64,000 bases of DNA from Rhodovastum atsumiense (GCF_937425535.1 NZ_OW485601.1:1948501-2012500); one strand, 5' to 3'; positions 41,218 through 49,936 are shown, counted from the stretch's first letter. Numbers and translations: made by a program. Notes: generated from the letters alone by a model not told the origin.

Positions 41218-41863
41218 GGACGTTTTTCCGACGTGCCGCCGCCGCATCGCCGTCCTTCACCTCGGCGGCTTCCCACGGATCGCGCCTGTCATACCCGGTG
41301 CGGACATAGCCACGCGGACTGGCCGGGCCACCCCAGCCGATCTCGTTCCAGGCGATCGGATGCGCGTAGTAGGCCAGCGCGATGTCATGGCCCAGGTGCT
41401 GCCGGAAAAACAATTGCGGCGGCATGCCGCCCCAGGCAAGGTGTTGCAGCGTGCCGTCCTGCATGTGCCGCAGCAGCGCGTCCTGTTCGGCCGCGTGCAG
41501 GCAACGGAAATCCCGGCCATGCGCCTGTTGCGCCTCGGCATCGAGGGCACGCAGCCCCTGCCGCCAGGCATCGCGGGCGCGCGGCATGCCGGCGTGGCGG
41601 TAGCCGTCGCCCTGGTCGATAAAAAGCCTGTGGTCGACCAGGGCCGCGACCGGGATGGGCGGGCGGTCCCCCGGTTGCGGCACGATGCGGTCAGCAACGG
41701 CAATGACGGTGGCGTATTCCGCCTCGGTGAAGAAGCGTGGTTCGCGCGGCAGCGCCAGCCGCTGGTCGATGACCTCCCGGGTCCTGGCATTCCAGGACGG
41801 CGTGTTGCGCTTGGCCAGCACGTCATAGCCGGGATAGCGATCACGCGAGCCAGGATCAGGCAT
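41207..41863 (-). CDS. Gluconate 2-dehydrogenase subunit 3 family protein
   Basis: A 218-residue protein of the Gluconate_2-dh3 family, the small partner of GMC dehydrogenases. Diagnostic segments are FFTEAEYATVIAVADRIVPQ, FRCLHAAEQDALLRHMQDG and AYYAHPIAWNEIGWGGPASPRGYV. In known complexes this gamma subunit carries a Tat signal for export; here the N-terminus MPDPGSRDRYPGYDV has none, so the complex may be cytoplasmic-facing. It overlaps both neighbours (11 bp with the GMC gene, 8 bp with the membrane-protein gene). Confidence 0.87.
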   Translation of the reverse strand: MPDPGSRDRYPGYDVLAKRNTPSWNARTREVIDQRLALPREPRFFTEAEYATVIAVADRIVPQPGDRPPIPVAALVDHRLFIDQGDGYRHAGMPRARDAWRQGLRALDAEAQQAHGRDFRCLHAAEQDALLRHMQDGTLQHLAWGGMPPQLFFRQHLGHDIALAYYAHPIAWNEIGWGGPASPRGYVRTGYDRRDPWEAAEVKDGDAAAARRKNVHVG

Positions 41864-42743
41864 CGGGATGATCCTCCATCAGGCCAAGCGCGGCGAGCCC
41901 GGCCAGGGCCAGGCCGGTGAAGGCGGGCGGCGCCGGAATCGGAGGCCCGTTCAGCAGGTTCTGGCTCCAGTTGCGCCAGCCGCCCATGTTGCGTTGCACG
42001 CCGAAGATGTGGAATCCGACACCGGCGAAGCCGAGCCACGCCGTCAGGCGCAGCCACCACCGGGTGAACGGACGCGCGCGGCGCGGGCCGATGGCCGCAT
42101 CGGCCAACAGAGCCGCGGCGACCGGCGGCACGGTGACGGGCGCGAACATGAACGGGTTGTGGTAGGCACCGCGCAGATGCAGCAGCCCCGCCTCGCCGGC
42201 GGTGCCGAGCAGTCCCACGCTGGTCAGCGCCGCCATCGCCCGGCCGGCGGGCAAGCCGAACAGGCGCGGCGCGCGACGCGACGGGGTGTCACGCACCCGC
42301 TCCGCCACCGCACCATGCAGCCCGGCCAGCAGCAGCGCCATCGGCGCGCCGATCGGCGCCGCGTAGAACAGGTTCTGCCAGCAGAAGCCGCCGGGGCGCT
42401 TGGCAATGTTGTAGATGTGAAAGCCGGTTCCGGCGAGGCCGGTGAGCGCCGCCAGATCGTAGATCGCATCGCGCAGGAGATGGCCGCCCTCGCGCCGGTC
42501 CACGTCACCATGCGCACCGGTGGCGAGCGTCAGCGTGGCGACGGCCAGGGGTGTGTACATTGCCCGGTTCTCGAAGGCACCGCGGTAATGCGCGAGCGCA
42601 CTGTCCAGCAGCACCGAGGTGGCGAGCAGGCCGCTCGCGCGGTTCAGCCGCCGCGCCGCCCTGACCGTCGCCGTATCGGGGCTGGCTGCCGGGACCCCAC
42701 CGCGCTCTCGCGGCATGGACCTGCGCATCGGCACTCCGATCAT
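41856..42743 (-). CDS. Internally duplicated membrane protein of the GMC dehydrogenase operon
   Basis: A 295-residue integral membrane protein of no family I can name. It is a tandem duplication with a period of about 137 residues: AHYRGAFEN (51-59) matches LHLRGAYHN (188-196), GTGFHIY (105-111) matches GVGFHIF (241-247), QNL (123-125) matches QNL (261-263), PIGAP (130-134) matches PIPAP (268-272). Each half has two conserved His (H52/H109, H189/H245) in or next to hydrophobic helices. No CxxCH is present. The start has AGGAAAGG upstream. A quinone- or haem-linked electron-transfer role is inference. Confidence 0.8.
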   Translation of the reverse strand: MIGVPMRRSMPRERGGVPAASPDTATVRAARRLNRASGLLATSVLLDSALAHYRGAFENRAMYTPLAVATLTLATGAHGDVDRREGGHLLRDAIYDLAALTGLAGTGFHIYNIAKRPGGFCWQNLFYAAPIGAPMALLLAGLHGAVAERVRDTPSRRAPRLFGLPAGRAMAALTSVGLLGTAGEAGLLHLRGAYHNPFMFAPVTVPPVAAALLADAAIGPRRARPFTRWWLRLTAWLGFAGVGFHIFGVQRNMGGWRNWSQNLLNGPPIPAPPAFTGLALAGLAALGLMEDHPDA

Positions 42744-42755
42744 GTCGCGCCTTTC

Positions 42756-43859
42756 CTAGTTCGCGTAGCGCCCGGCATCCTGCCATTTGAACGCCAGACC
42801 GAATCCGGGCCGCGACAGATCGGGACGGATCGCCCCCTGGCGCGGCACCGGCGCGCCATCGAACAGCATCCGCTCGATCCGCACGTGGTCGTGGAACCAT
42901 TCCAGATGCCGCAGCCGCGACACGGCACAGGCGGCGTGCAAATGCAGTGACGGCGCGCAATGGCCCGAGAGGTCGATGTGATGCGCCTCGCAGAGCACGC
43001 CGACCTTCAGGAATCCGGTGATGCCGCCGCACCGCGTGGCATCGGCCTGCTGCACGTCCACCGCCCCGGCGTTCAGCATGCGACGAAAATAGTCGAGGTC
43101 GTAGCCATACTCCCCGGCGGCGATGTCGGTGATGTCCGGAGCGTGTTGGCGCACCAGCCGCAGTCCCTCCAGATCATCGGAAGAGACAGGCTCTTCGTGC
43201 CACAGCACCCCGAACGCGTCTGCGAAGCGCCGCGTCACGTGCATGGCCTGCCGGGCGGAAAGGGCGCCGTTGCTGTCCACGAACAACCCATGCTCGCCGA
43301 CCGCCGCGCGCGCGACCGCCACGCGGTGCGGATCCTGGCCCGGATGAGCACTGATCTTCATCTTCACCCAACGGCAACCGTCGCGCTCCACCCAACCGGA
43401 GAGCTGCGCGCGCAGTTCGTCATCGGTGTAGGTGGTGAATCCGCCGCTGCCGTAGATCGGCACATCCTCGCGCACGCGTCCCAACAGCGTCGCCAGCGGC
43501 AGGCCCAGCAGCTTCGCCTTCAGGTCCCACAACGCCGCATCGACGGCCGAGATGGCGCTCGCCACCAGCCCGTCCCGGCCCATGTTGCGCACGCCCCGCC
43601 ACAGCGCAGCGGTCATGGCAGGCACGTCCATCGCATCCTGCCCGATGACCAGCTCGGTCAGCCGGCCGTCGATCAGCCGCGCGACCGATCCGTGCGTGTA
43701 GGTATAGCCGAGCCCGATCTCGCCGCCCGCCTCGACCTCCACCACGACCAGGGTGGTGGAGTCCCATTGCATCGTCCCGTCGCCCTCAGGGCGGTCGGTC
43801 GGAATGATGAAGGCCCGCGCCCGCATCGCCTGCAGGCGCGGCGTGTCGCGGTTGCCCAT
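42756..43859 (-). CDS. Mandelate racemase/muconate lactonizing enzyme family protein (enolase superfamily)
   Basis: A 367-residue enolase-superfamily enzyme with the full mandelate-racemase-subgroup set: K166-x-K168 in WVKMKIS, metal ligands D195, E222 and E250, and the D273-H300 dyad. Members abstract a proton alpha to a carboxylate; many are sugar-acid dehydratases. It heads the operon with the membrane protein and GMC dehydrogenase, so it probably acts on the same carbohydrate acid. I chose the ATG at 43859; a GTG at 43871 is possible. Confidence 0.85.
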   Translation of the reverse strand: MGNRDTPRLQAMRARAFIIPTDRPEGDGTMQWDSTTLVVVEVEAGGEIGLGYTYTHGSVARLIDGRLTELVIGQDAMDVPAMTAALWRGVRNMGRDGLVASAISAVDAALWDLKAKLLGLPLATLLGRVREDVPIYGSGGFTTYTDDELRAQLSGWVERDGCRWVKMKISAHPGQDPHRVAVARAAVGEHGLFVDSNGALSARQAMHVTRRFADAFGVLWHEEPVSSDDLEGLRLVRQHAPDITDIAAGEYGYDLDYFRRMLNAGAVDVQQADATRCGGITGFLKVGVLCEAHHIDLSGHCAPSLHLHAACAVSRLRHLEWFHDHVRIERMLFDGAPVPRQGAIRPDLSRPGFGLAFKWQDAGRYAN

Positions 43860-43938
43860 GATGCGACCCACGCGGTGACGTGCACTGAAACGGCCGTCAC
43901 CCGGAGCCGTTGCACCATCTCCGGCCTGTGTTGCCTTG

Positions 43939-44601
43939 CTACTTCAGCAGGGCCCCGGCCAGCGCAATCAGGTCGCCGGGATGCTCCGCCATCGCATCCG
44001 CCCCGGCTTCCTCCAGCTCGGCCCGACCGCCATAGCCCCAGGCCACGCCGATCGCGCGAATCCCGTTGGCATGCGCGCCCTGGATGTCGTGATGGCGGTC
44101 GCCGATCATCACGGCGCGCACGGGGTCGAAGCCGTGGCAGGCACGGATATGGGCCAGCAATTCGGGCTTGGTATCCAGCCGTGGCCCGTCCTCGGAACCG
44201 TGGATCTCCTGGAAATACCGTGCCAGTCCGAAATGCTCGAGGATCGGGCGGGCGAAGCGGGTGCGCTTGGCGGTGGCGACGTACAGCGTCCAGCCCGCGG
44301 CGGTGAAGGCGTCGAGCGCCTCGGGAATGCCGGCATAGACGGAATTGTCGAACATGCCTCCCTCGGCATAGAGGCGCCGGTAGGTGGCGGTCGCCTCGGC
44401 CTCTCGGGTGTCACCGTAAGGGGCGAGGATGCGGCCGATGGTCTGTTCCATCGGCGGACCAATCACCCAGCTCAGGTCGTCGGCGGGATCGGGCTCGTGG
44501 CCGAACAGCCGCAGCGTGCGGCGCAGGCAGTCGATGATGCCGGGCCGGGAATCGGTCAGCGTGCCGTCGAGGTCGATCAGCATCACGGGGGCTGCGCTCA
44601 T
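43939..44601 (-). CDS. HAD-family phosphatase (phosphoglycolate phosphatase-like)
   Basis: A 220-residue HAD hydrolase. Motif I is LIDLDGTLTDS, motif II is in VATAKRTRF, and motif IV is MIGDRHHDIQGA. The alpha-helical cap places it in the Gph/PpaX branch (phosphoglycolate, pyrophosphate or sugar phosphates). Its ATG overlaps the stop of the acyltransferase gene (ATGA), so it is the last gene of the lipid A-related operon. The substrate is not predictable. Confidence 0.83.
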   Translation of the reverse strand: MSAAPVMLIDLDGTLTDSRPGIIDCLRRTLRLFGHEPDPADDLSWVIGPPMEQTIGRILAPYGDTREAEATATYRRLYAEGGMFDNSVYAGIPEALDAFTAAGWTLYVATAKRTRFARPILEHFGLARYFQEIHGSEDGPRLDTKPELLAHIRACHGFDPVRAVMIGDRHHDIQGAHANGIRAIGVAWGYGGRAELEEAGADAMAEHPGDLIALAGALLK

Positions 44602-45512
44602 GGCCGGTAGACCTCCTGTGGGAAGCGTCGGTGCAGCCACAGCCAGGACTCCGGCCGGGCACGGACCCATTGCTCGATGTGGTCGTTGATCGCCTGGGTC
44701 AGCGCGGCGATGTTGGCCAGGCGGTTGCCGCTTTCGGGCAGCGTCAGCGGCGGATCGACGATCAGGCGGAAGCGCGCGGGGCCGAGGCGCTCGATATGGC
44801 CGGGCACCACCGGACAGCGGAAGCGCAGCGCGAAGGCAGCGGCGGCGGTCGGTGTCATGGCGGGGCGACCAAACAGGCGGGCCTCGATGCCCTCGTTCAT
44901 CTTCTGATCGACCAGCATGCCGAGCGCCCCGCCGCGCCCGAGATGCGCCATGGCCGCGCGGGCCCCGGCCGCGCCCTTGGCGAAGGCCGGCAGGTCGATG
45001 CCGAGCGCCCGGGCGCGCAGCCCGCCGATCAGCCCGTCCGCGATCGGGTTGGAGGCGGCGCGGTAGAAGCTGGCGAAGGGCCGGCCACAGGCGGCCACCG
45101 CCGGCGGCAGCACCTCCCAGTTGCCGACATGCCCGGAGACAAAGATCACCGGCCCGCCACGCACGGCGAGATCGTGCAGGATGGCCTCGCCGACCACCTC
45201 CCAGCCGGGGCCGTCCGCGGTGCGGCGCAGCCGGGGCAGATGCGGCAGCTCAGCGACGGTACGGCCGAGATTGTCCCAGGCGCCGCGGATGATGCGCCGG
45301 CGGGCGGCGGCACCCAGCTCCGGCAGGGCATGGCGCAGGTTGATCTCGGCGATGCGCGACACCGGCAGGCGGGGTCCGATGGCGCGAGCCACGGCACCGC
45401 CGAGATTGGAAGCGGCAACCGGCCCAAGCCCGCGCAGCAGCGCGAGCGCGAGCCGGGCAAGCGCGGCCTCGGCGCGGAATCGCAGGCGGCGCGGCAAGGT
45501 CGGCCGGGTCAT
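44598..45512 (-). CDS. Lipid A biosynthesis acyltransferase (LpxL/HtrB family)
   Basis: A 304-residue acyltransferase of the LpxL/LpxM type. The catalytic HX4E motif is in SGHVGNWEVL, followed by FASFYRAASNP and LGMLVDQKMNEGIEARLFGRPA, typical of the family. It adds a secondary acyl chain to Kdo-lipid A at the inner membrane. It overlaps lpxK by 4 bp and the HAD gene by 4 bp. Its place in the waaA-lpxK operon supports the role; which chain it adds is unknown. Confidence 0.88.
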   Translation of the reverse strand: MTRPTLPRRLRFRAEAALARLALALLRGLGPVAASNLGGAVARAIGPRLPVSRIAEINLRHALPELGAAARRRIIRGAWDNLGRTVAELPHLPRLRRTADGPGWEVVGEAILHDLAVRGGPVIFVSGHVGNWEVLPPAVAACGRPFASFYRAASNPIADGLIGGLRARALGIDLPAFAKGAAGARAAMAHLGRGGALGMLVDQKMNEGIEARLFGRPAMTPTAAAAFALRFRCPVVPGHIERLGPARFRLIVDPPLTLPESGNRLANIAALTQAINDHIEQWVRARPESWLWLHRRFPQEVYRP

Positions 45513-46495
45513 GGGAGGGACAGGAACATGGAGGCAAGCCGGGCATCGAGCGCGGCCGGATCATCCCAGACCAGACGCACGCCCACCTGGCGCAGTTGCG
45601 CGCGCAGCTCCGGCGGCAGCCGGATGGCATCCTTCGGCGTGGTCACCGGCAGCGCGCGAAGCAACACCGCACGGGCCAGCAGGACGCGGATCTCGGTTTC
45701 GGTGTAGGGATGGTGGTCGGGGAACGGGATGGCATCGGCCAGCGTGGCGCCGGCAGCGGCCAGGCCCGCGAAGAATTTGCCGGGAATGCCGATGCCGGCG
45801 AAAGCCAGCACGCGACGGCCGGCCAGATCGTCGGCGCCGGTCTGCTGCAGCCGCGCCCGCAACACCGGCAACGCGGGCGGCAGCAGGGCGGCCGCGCCGG
45901 TGCGGTCCTCGCCGATCAGCACGGCGGCGGCGCAGCGCGCGGCGGCGGCGGCGACCGGCTCGCGCAGCGGCCCGGCCGGGATGACATGGCCGTTGCCGAA
46001 GCCGCTGGCGCCATCGATCACCAACAGGGACAGGTCCTTGGCGAGCGTCGGGTTCTGCAGCCCGTCATCGAGCACCAGCACCCCCGCCCCCGCCGCGATC
46101 GCCGCCCGCGCGGCGGCGGCACGGTCGGCGGCAACGAACGTGGGGGCACAGCCAGCCAGCAGCAGCGGCTCATCCCCAACGATGGCGGCGGCATCACGGC
46201 CGGGATCGACCCGGTGCACGTCGCGCACCCGCCCGCCATGGCCGCGGGTGAGGAACGCCACCCCCCGCCCCGCCAGCCGTTCCCCGAGATCGAGCGCCAG
46301 CGTGGTCTTGCCCGCCCCGCCCGCGGTGGCATTGCCGCAGCAGATCACCGGCACCGGCGCCCGCCAGCCCGGGCGGGCGACTCGTTGCGCGGTGGCGGCG
46401 GCATAGACACAAGCCGCGGGCGCGAGCAGCCGCGCCGGCCAGCCGCCCTGGCCATGGCGCCAGAATCCGGGCGATGTGGCGAACAGACGGGTCAT
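45509..46495 (-). CDS. lpxK: Tetraacyldisaccharide 4'-kinase
   Basis: A 328-residue membrane-associated kinase that phosphorylates the lipid A 4' position. The P-loop is GNATAGGAGKTTLALDL and FLTRGHGG with LVIDGASGFGNG are family motifs. Start MTRLFATSPGFWRHG at 46495 matches LpxK; just upstream is the repeat element, and no Shine-Dalgarno is visible (the leader is pyrimidine-rich CTTTCTTTTCTTC). It is separated from waaA only by that repeat. Confidence 0.92.
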   Translation of the reverse strand: MTRLFATSPGFWRHGQGGWPARLLAPAACVYAAATAQRVARPGWRAPVPVICCGNATAGGAGKTTLALDLGERLAGRGVAFLTRGHGGRVRDVHRVDPGRDAAAIVGDEPLLLAGCAPTFVAADRAAAARAAIAAGAGVLVLDDGLQNPTLAKDLSLLVIDGASGFGNGHVIPAGPLREPVAAAAARCAAAVLIGEDRTGAAALLPPALPVLRARLQQTGADDLAGRRVLAFAGIGIPGKFFAGLAAAGATLADAIPFPDHHPYTETEIRVLLARAVLLRALPVTTPKDAIRLPPELRAQLRQVGVRLVWDDPAALDARLASMFLSLP

Positions 46496-46496
46496 G

Positions 46497-46662
46497 AAGA
46501 AAAGAAAGGCAAGGGCTCCGCCCTTGACCCGGCAGGGGTCAGGGGACCCCTGCACCCCAATTCGCGCTGCGCGGCAAAGAATGGGTTCCAAGGGCTTTGC
46601 CCTTGGTGGAGGTCCAGGAGGCAAAGCCTCCTGGTAGGGTGCGGGGCAACGCCCCGCCAGGC
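46497..46662. repeat. Multi-hairpin intergenic repeat element, copy 2 (lpxK-waaA gap)
   Basis: The gap between waaA and lpxK carries the same ordered palindromes as 32120-32282: AAGGGCTCCGCCCTT, GGGGTC...GACCCC, CCAAGGGCTTTGCCCTTGG, CCAGGAGGCAAAGCCTCCTGG and GCGGGGCAACGCCCCGC. Both copies have the same orientation on the plus strand, begin with GAAGAAA-type purines and end in GGGGCAACGCCCCGCCA. Stem changes are mostly compensated. No gene inside. Confidence 0.9.
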
Positions 46663-46666
46663 GGCA

Positions 46667-47953
46667 TCAGCGCGCATGCAGCAGCCCCAGCAGCATCGCC
46701 GTGACCTCGTCCGGCAGCCCGGCATGGCGCGAGGCGGCTTCGGTCCCGGCCCGCCCCATCGCCGCGCGGCGCCCGGGATCGCGCAGCAGCGCGTCCACCC
46801 AGGCGGCGAGTGCATCGGCATCCGCCACCTCGGTCAGCGCGCCGGCCGCGCGCAGCACGGCGACCGGCTCGACGAAATTGAAGGCATGCGGCCCGATGGC
46901 GACGGCGCCGCCGAGCCGGGCCGCTTCCAGCGGGTTCTGCCCGCCTTCCGGCACGAGGCTGCGGCCCACGAACACGATGGGAGCCAGGCGGTACTGCAGG
47001 CCGAGCTCGCCCAGCGTGTCGCCGATCCAGATGCCGGCCTGCTCCGGCGGGTCCTCGCCGAGGGCGCGCCGGCTGACCGGCAGGCCGGCGAGCAGCGTGG
47101 CGATCTCCGCCCCCCGCTCGGGATGGCGCGGCACCAGGATGGTCAGCAGGCCGGGATGGGCGGGCAGCAGGGTCTCGTGCACGCGGCGGACCAGCGTGTC
47201 CTCGCCCTGGTAGGTGCTGGCGGCGAGCCAGACCGGGCGGTCCCCGACCCGGGCACGCAGACGGGCGAGTTCAGTGGTGTCGGCCGGCAGCGGCGGGGCG
47301 GCGAATTTCAGGTTGCCCGGGGCCGAGACATGGCGCGCGCCGAGCCGCCGCAGACGTGCCGCATCGGCCTCGGACTGCGCCTGGGCACGATCGAAGGCGC
47401 CGAACAGGGTGCGCGCGAGGCAGGGCAGCCGCTGCCACTGCGCGAAGCTGCGCGCCGAGAGCCGGGCATTGACCAGCATCAGCGGGATGCCCCGGCGCCG
47501 GCAGGCGATGATCAGGTTCGGCCAGATCTCACTTTCCACGAAGCCGGCGGCATCGGGACGCCAGTGATCGAGGAAACGCGCCACCCAGGCAGGCACGTCG
47601 AGCGGCACGAACCGGTGCAGCACCCGGCCCTCGAGGCCGAGTTCCGGCAGGCGGCGGGCGAGCAGCGCCGCCGAGGTGACCGTGCCGGTGGTCATCAGCA
47701 CCGTCCCCGGGGCGGTGGCCAGCGCCTGCAGCAGCGGCAGCACCGAGATGGTCTCGCCGACACTCGCCGCGTGCAGCCAGATCAGGCGGCCGGGCGGGCG
47801 CGGGGCGGCATCGATGCCCCGGCGCTCTGGCAGGCGCGGGGCGATTTCCTTGCCGCGGGCCACGCGGCGGGAAAGCATCAACCGCAGGGCGGGGGCGCCG
47901 AGCGTGGTCCCGGCGGCGTAGAGGGAAATCAGGGCGGAACCGATCAGGGACAC
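46667..47953 (-). CDS. waaA: 3-deoxy-D-manno-octulosonic acid (Kdo) transferase
   Basis: A 428-residue GT30 glycosyltransferase that adds Kdo to lipid IVA. It has an N-terminal membrane anchor (GSALISLYAAGTTLGAPAL), the HAASVGE motif with catalytic Glu at 67, and the C-terminal donor-binding VGRSLVPEGGQNPLEAARLG. The start overlaps the end of the DUF374 acyltransferase gene by 10 bp. The gene is followed by the multi-hairpin repeat and lpxK. Confidence 0.94.
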   Translation of the reverse strand: MSLIGSALISLYAAGTTLGAPALRLMLSRRVARGKEIAPRLPERRGIDAAPRPPGRLIWLHAASVGETISVLPLLQALATAPGTVLMTTGTVTSAALLARRLPELGLEGRVLHRFVPLDVPAWVARFLDHWRPDAAGFVESEIWPNLIIACRRRGIPLMLVNARLSARSFAQWQRLPCLARTLFGAFDRAQAQSEADAARLRRLGARHVSAPGNLKFAAPPLPADTTELARLRARVGDRPVWLAASTYQGEDTLVRRVHETLLPAHPGLLTILVPRHPERGAEIATLLAGLPVSRRALGEDPPEQAGIWIGDTLGELGLQYRLAPIVFVGRSLVPEGGQNPLEAARLGGAVAIGPHAFNFVEPVAVLRAAGALTEVADADALAAWVDALLRDPGRRAAMGRAGTEAASRHAGLPDEVTAMLLGLLHAR

Positions 47954-48627
47954 AGCCGGTCGGCCTCCCCGGCCGCTTCGGTCATGGCCGCCGCGATCGC
48001 CGGCAGCGCCGCTTCCCAGCCATCGCGCGCCACCGTGATCGGCGCGGCACAGACCAGGACGCCACGGCCGAAGGGCAGCGGCAGCACCATGTGGTCCCAG
48101 GTGCCGAGGGTGATGCGGCGCGAGATCTGCGCGGCACAGGGAAGCACCGGGGCGCCGGACAGGGCGGCGAGTTGGGCGACGCCGGGGGCGGCCATGCGAC
48201 GCGGTCCGCGCGGGCCGTCGGGGGTGATGACCACGTGCTCGCCGGCCGCGAGCACGCCGAGCAGCGCCCGCAGCCCGGCGGCCCCGCCGCGGTCCTGGCC
48301 GTTGCGCGCGGTCGAGCCATGCACGGCACCGACCGAGAAACGCCGCATGATGCTGCCGATGAAGCGCCCGTCGTGGTGGCGGCTGACCAGGACATGACCC
48401 CGCAGCGCCGGCGCCTGCGCCTGCGCGCGCAGCCAGAGCGCCGGCATCAGCGGCAGGCGTTCATGCCAGAAGGCATCCACGGCGGGACCACCGGCGAGCA
48501 CGGCGGCGAGATGCGCCTCGCCGTGCAGGGTCCAGCGCGTGGTGCCGAGCGCGAAGGCGAGATAGCGACCGAGCAGGGAAGCCAGCAGCGCCTGCACCGA
48601 AGGGCGCCGCAGCAGGCGTTTCAGCAT
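47944..48627 (-). CDS. DUF374 lysophospholipid acyltransferase-like protein
   Basis: A 227-residue protein of the DUF374 group of acyltransferases. Family marks are HVLVSRHHDGRFIGSIMRRF, VHGSTARNGQDRGG and VITPDGPRGPRR. DUF374 genes often sit with waaA and lpxK, suggesting a role in lipid A or envelope lipid assembly. The ATG at 48627 precedes a hydrophobic N-terminal segment; the frame extends upstream without similarity. It is first in the waaA operon. Confidence 0.83.
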   Translation of the reverse strand: MLKRLLRRPSVQALLASLLGRYLAFALGTTRWTLHGEAHLAAVLAGGPAVDAFWHERLPLMPALWLRAQAQAPALRGHVLVSRHHDGRFIGSIMRRFSVGAVHGSTARNGQDRGGAAGLRALLGVLAAGEHVVITPDGPRGPRRMAAPGVAQLAALSGAPVLPCAAQISRRITLGTWDHMVLPLPFGRGVLVCAAPITVARDGWEAALPAIAAAMTEAAGEADRLCP

Positions 48628-48759
48628 GATGGGGGGAATCGGCCGCGGAGCATGATGGCCGCGGCGGGTAGCATGCGGCCGCGCTCGCGGCAAATTGCGA
48701 AAGATATCGAAGACAGGCGGCCGGGGATCGTTCCTTTTTAGATTCGTTACCGCACTGTG

Positions 48760-48789
48760 CCTCTCCCCTTGGGGGCGCAAGGGGAGAGG
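48760..48789 (-). terminator. Hairpin downstream of the GT4 glycosyltransferase gene
   Basis: CCTCTCCCCTT (48760-48770) pairs with AAGGGGAGAGG (48779-48789), an 11-bp stem with an 8-nt loop, 29 bp after the glycosyltransferase stop on the minus strand. No immediate T-run, but an AAAAAGG tract on that strand lies about 25 bp further on. It probably ends the glycosyltransferase transcript before the lipid A operon. Confidence 0.6.
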
Positions 48790-48817
48790 CCGGCCCGGAT
48801 GGCTGGTTTTTCGCCGG

Positions 48818-49861
48818 TTACGCGGCCTCGCGGTGCAGCGCGTGCAGGGGAACGAGATGGGTCAGGAAGGTCTCGGCGCAGGCCCGCCAACTGAAGGTCT
48901 CGGCATAGGCGCGGCAGTCGGCGCGGTCGGCCTGCAAGGCACGCAGGGCAGCCTGGCGCAGATCGGCGTCGATGGCGCCCACCGACACCGTGGCCCCGGC
49001 CAGGATGTCGCGCGGGCCGGTGGCGGGATAGGCGGCGACCGGCGTGCCGCAGGCCAGTGCCTCCAGCACCACGAGGCCGAAGGTGTCGGTCAGGCTCGGG
49101 AACACGAACACGTCGGCGCTGGCATAGGCCCGGGCGAGGTCGGTGCCGAAGCGGGCGCCGGTGAAATGCACGCCCGGGTAGGAGCGCTTCAGGTCAGCCA
49201 ACTGGGGACCGCCGCCGACCACCACCTTGGAACCGGGCAGGTCGAGATCGAGGAAGGCGCGGATATTCTTCTCCACCGCGACGCGACCGACATAGGCGAA
49301 GACCGGACGCGGCAGATCGACGAAATCCGGCGCCTCGGTGCGCAGCTCTGGCCGGAACAGCTCGAGATCGACGCCCCGCGACCAGTGGCGCAGGCGGTGG
49401 AAGCCGCGCCGGGACAGTTCGGCGCGCAGGCTGTCGGTGGCGACCATCACCCCCTGGCCAGCCCCGTGGAAGCGCCGCAGGAAGCGATAGGCCAGGCCGG
49501 GGCTGAGCCCGATGCGCGCCTGGACGTATTCGGGGAAGCGGGTGTGGAAGGCGGTGGTGAAGGCGAAGCCGCGCCGGCGTGCCCAGGCACGGGCGGCCAG
49601 CCCCAGCGGGCCTTCGGTGGCGATGTGCAGGGCGTCCGGGTTGAAAGCCTCGATGATGCGGATCAGCCGCCGGCGCGGCAGCAGCGACAGCCGGATGTCC
49701 GGATAGGTCGGGCAGGGCATGGTGCGGAAGCGGTCGGGGCCGACCACTTCCACGGTATGGCCCATGGCGGAGAGCTCCGCCGCGACGGTGGCAAGGGTGC
49801 GGACGACGCCGTTGACCTGCGGGGTCCAGGCGTCGGAGACGATCAGGATGCGTGCTGGCAT
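48818..49861 (-). CDS. Glycosyltransferase family 4 protein
   Basis: A 347-residue GT-B fold glycosyltransferase. The N-terminal acceptor domain has SDAWTPQVNGVVRTL and AFHTRFPEY; the donor side has RGVDLELFRPE, FAYVGRVAVEKNI and the E-x7-E region FPSLTDTFGLVVLEALACG. This resembles mannosyl/glucuronosyl diacylglycerol transferases and the GT that pairs with LpxH-like phosphoesterases in Rhizobiales. It lies 75 bp after the phosphoesterase gene on the same strand. A glycolipid role is inferred. Confidence 0.88.
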   Translation of the reverse strand: MPARILIVSDAWTPQVNGVVRTLATVAAELSAMGHTVEVVGPDRFRTMPCPTYPDIRLSLLPRRRLIRIIEAFNPDALHIATEGPLGLAARAWARRRGFAFTTAFHTRFPEYVQARIGLSPGLAYRFLRRFHGAGQGVMVATDSLRAELSRRGFHRLRHWSRGVDLELFRPELRTEAPDFVDLPRPVFAYVGRVAVEKNIRAFLDLDLPGSKVVVGGGPQLADLKRSYPGVHFTGARFGTDLARAYASADVFVFPSLTDTFGLVVLEALACGTPVAAYPATGPRDILAGATVSVGAIDADLRQAALRALQADRADCRAYAETFSWRACAETFLTHLVPLHALHREAA

Positions 49862-49936
49862 GGGGCCGGACGTCACCAGCCGCGGATGAAATTCACGGGC
49901 GCCCTCGTCGTTCAAGAGTCGGTCCGGGGATAGGGG

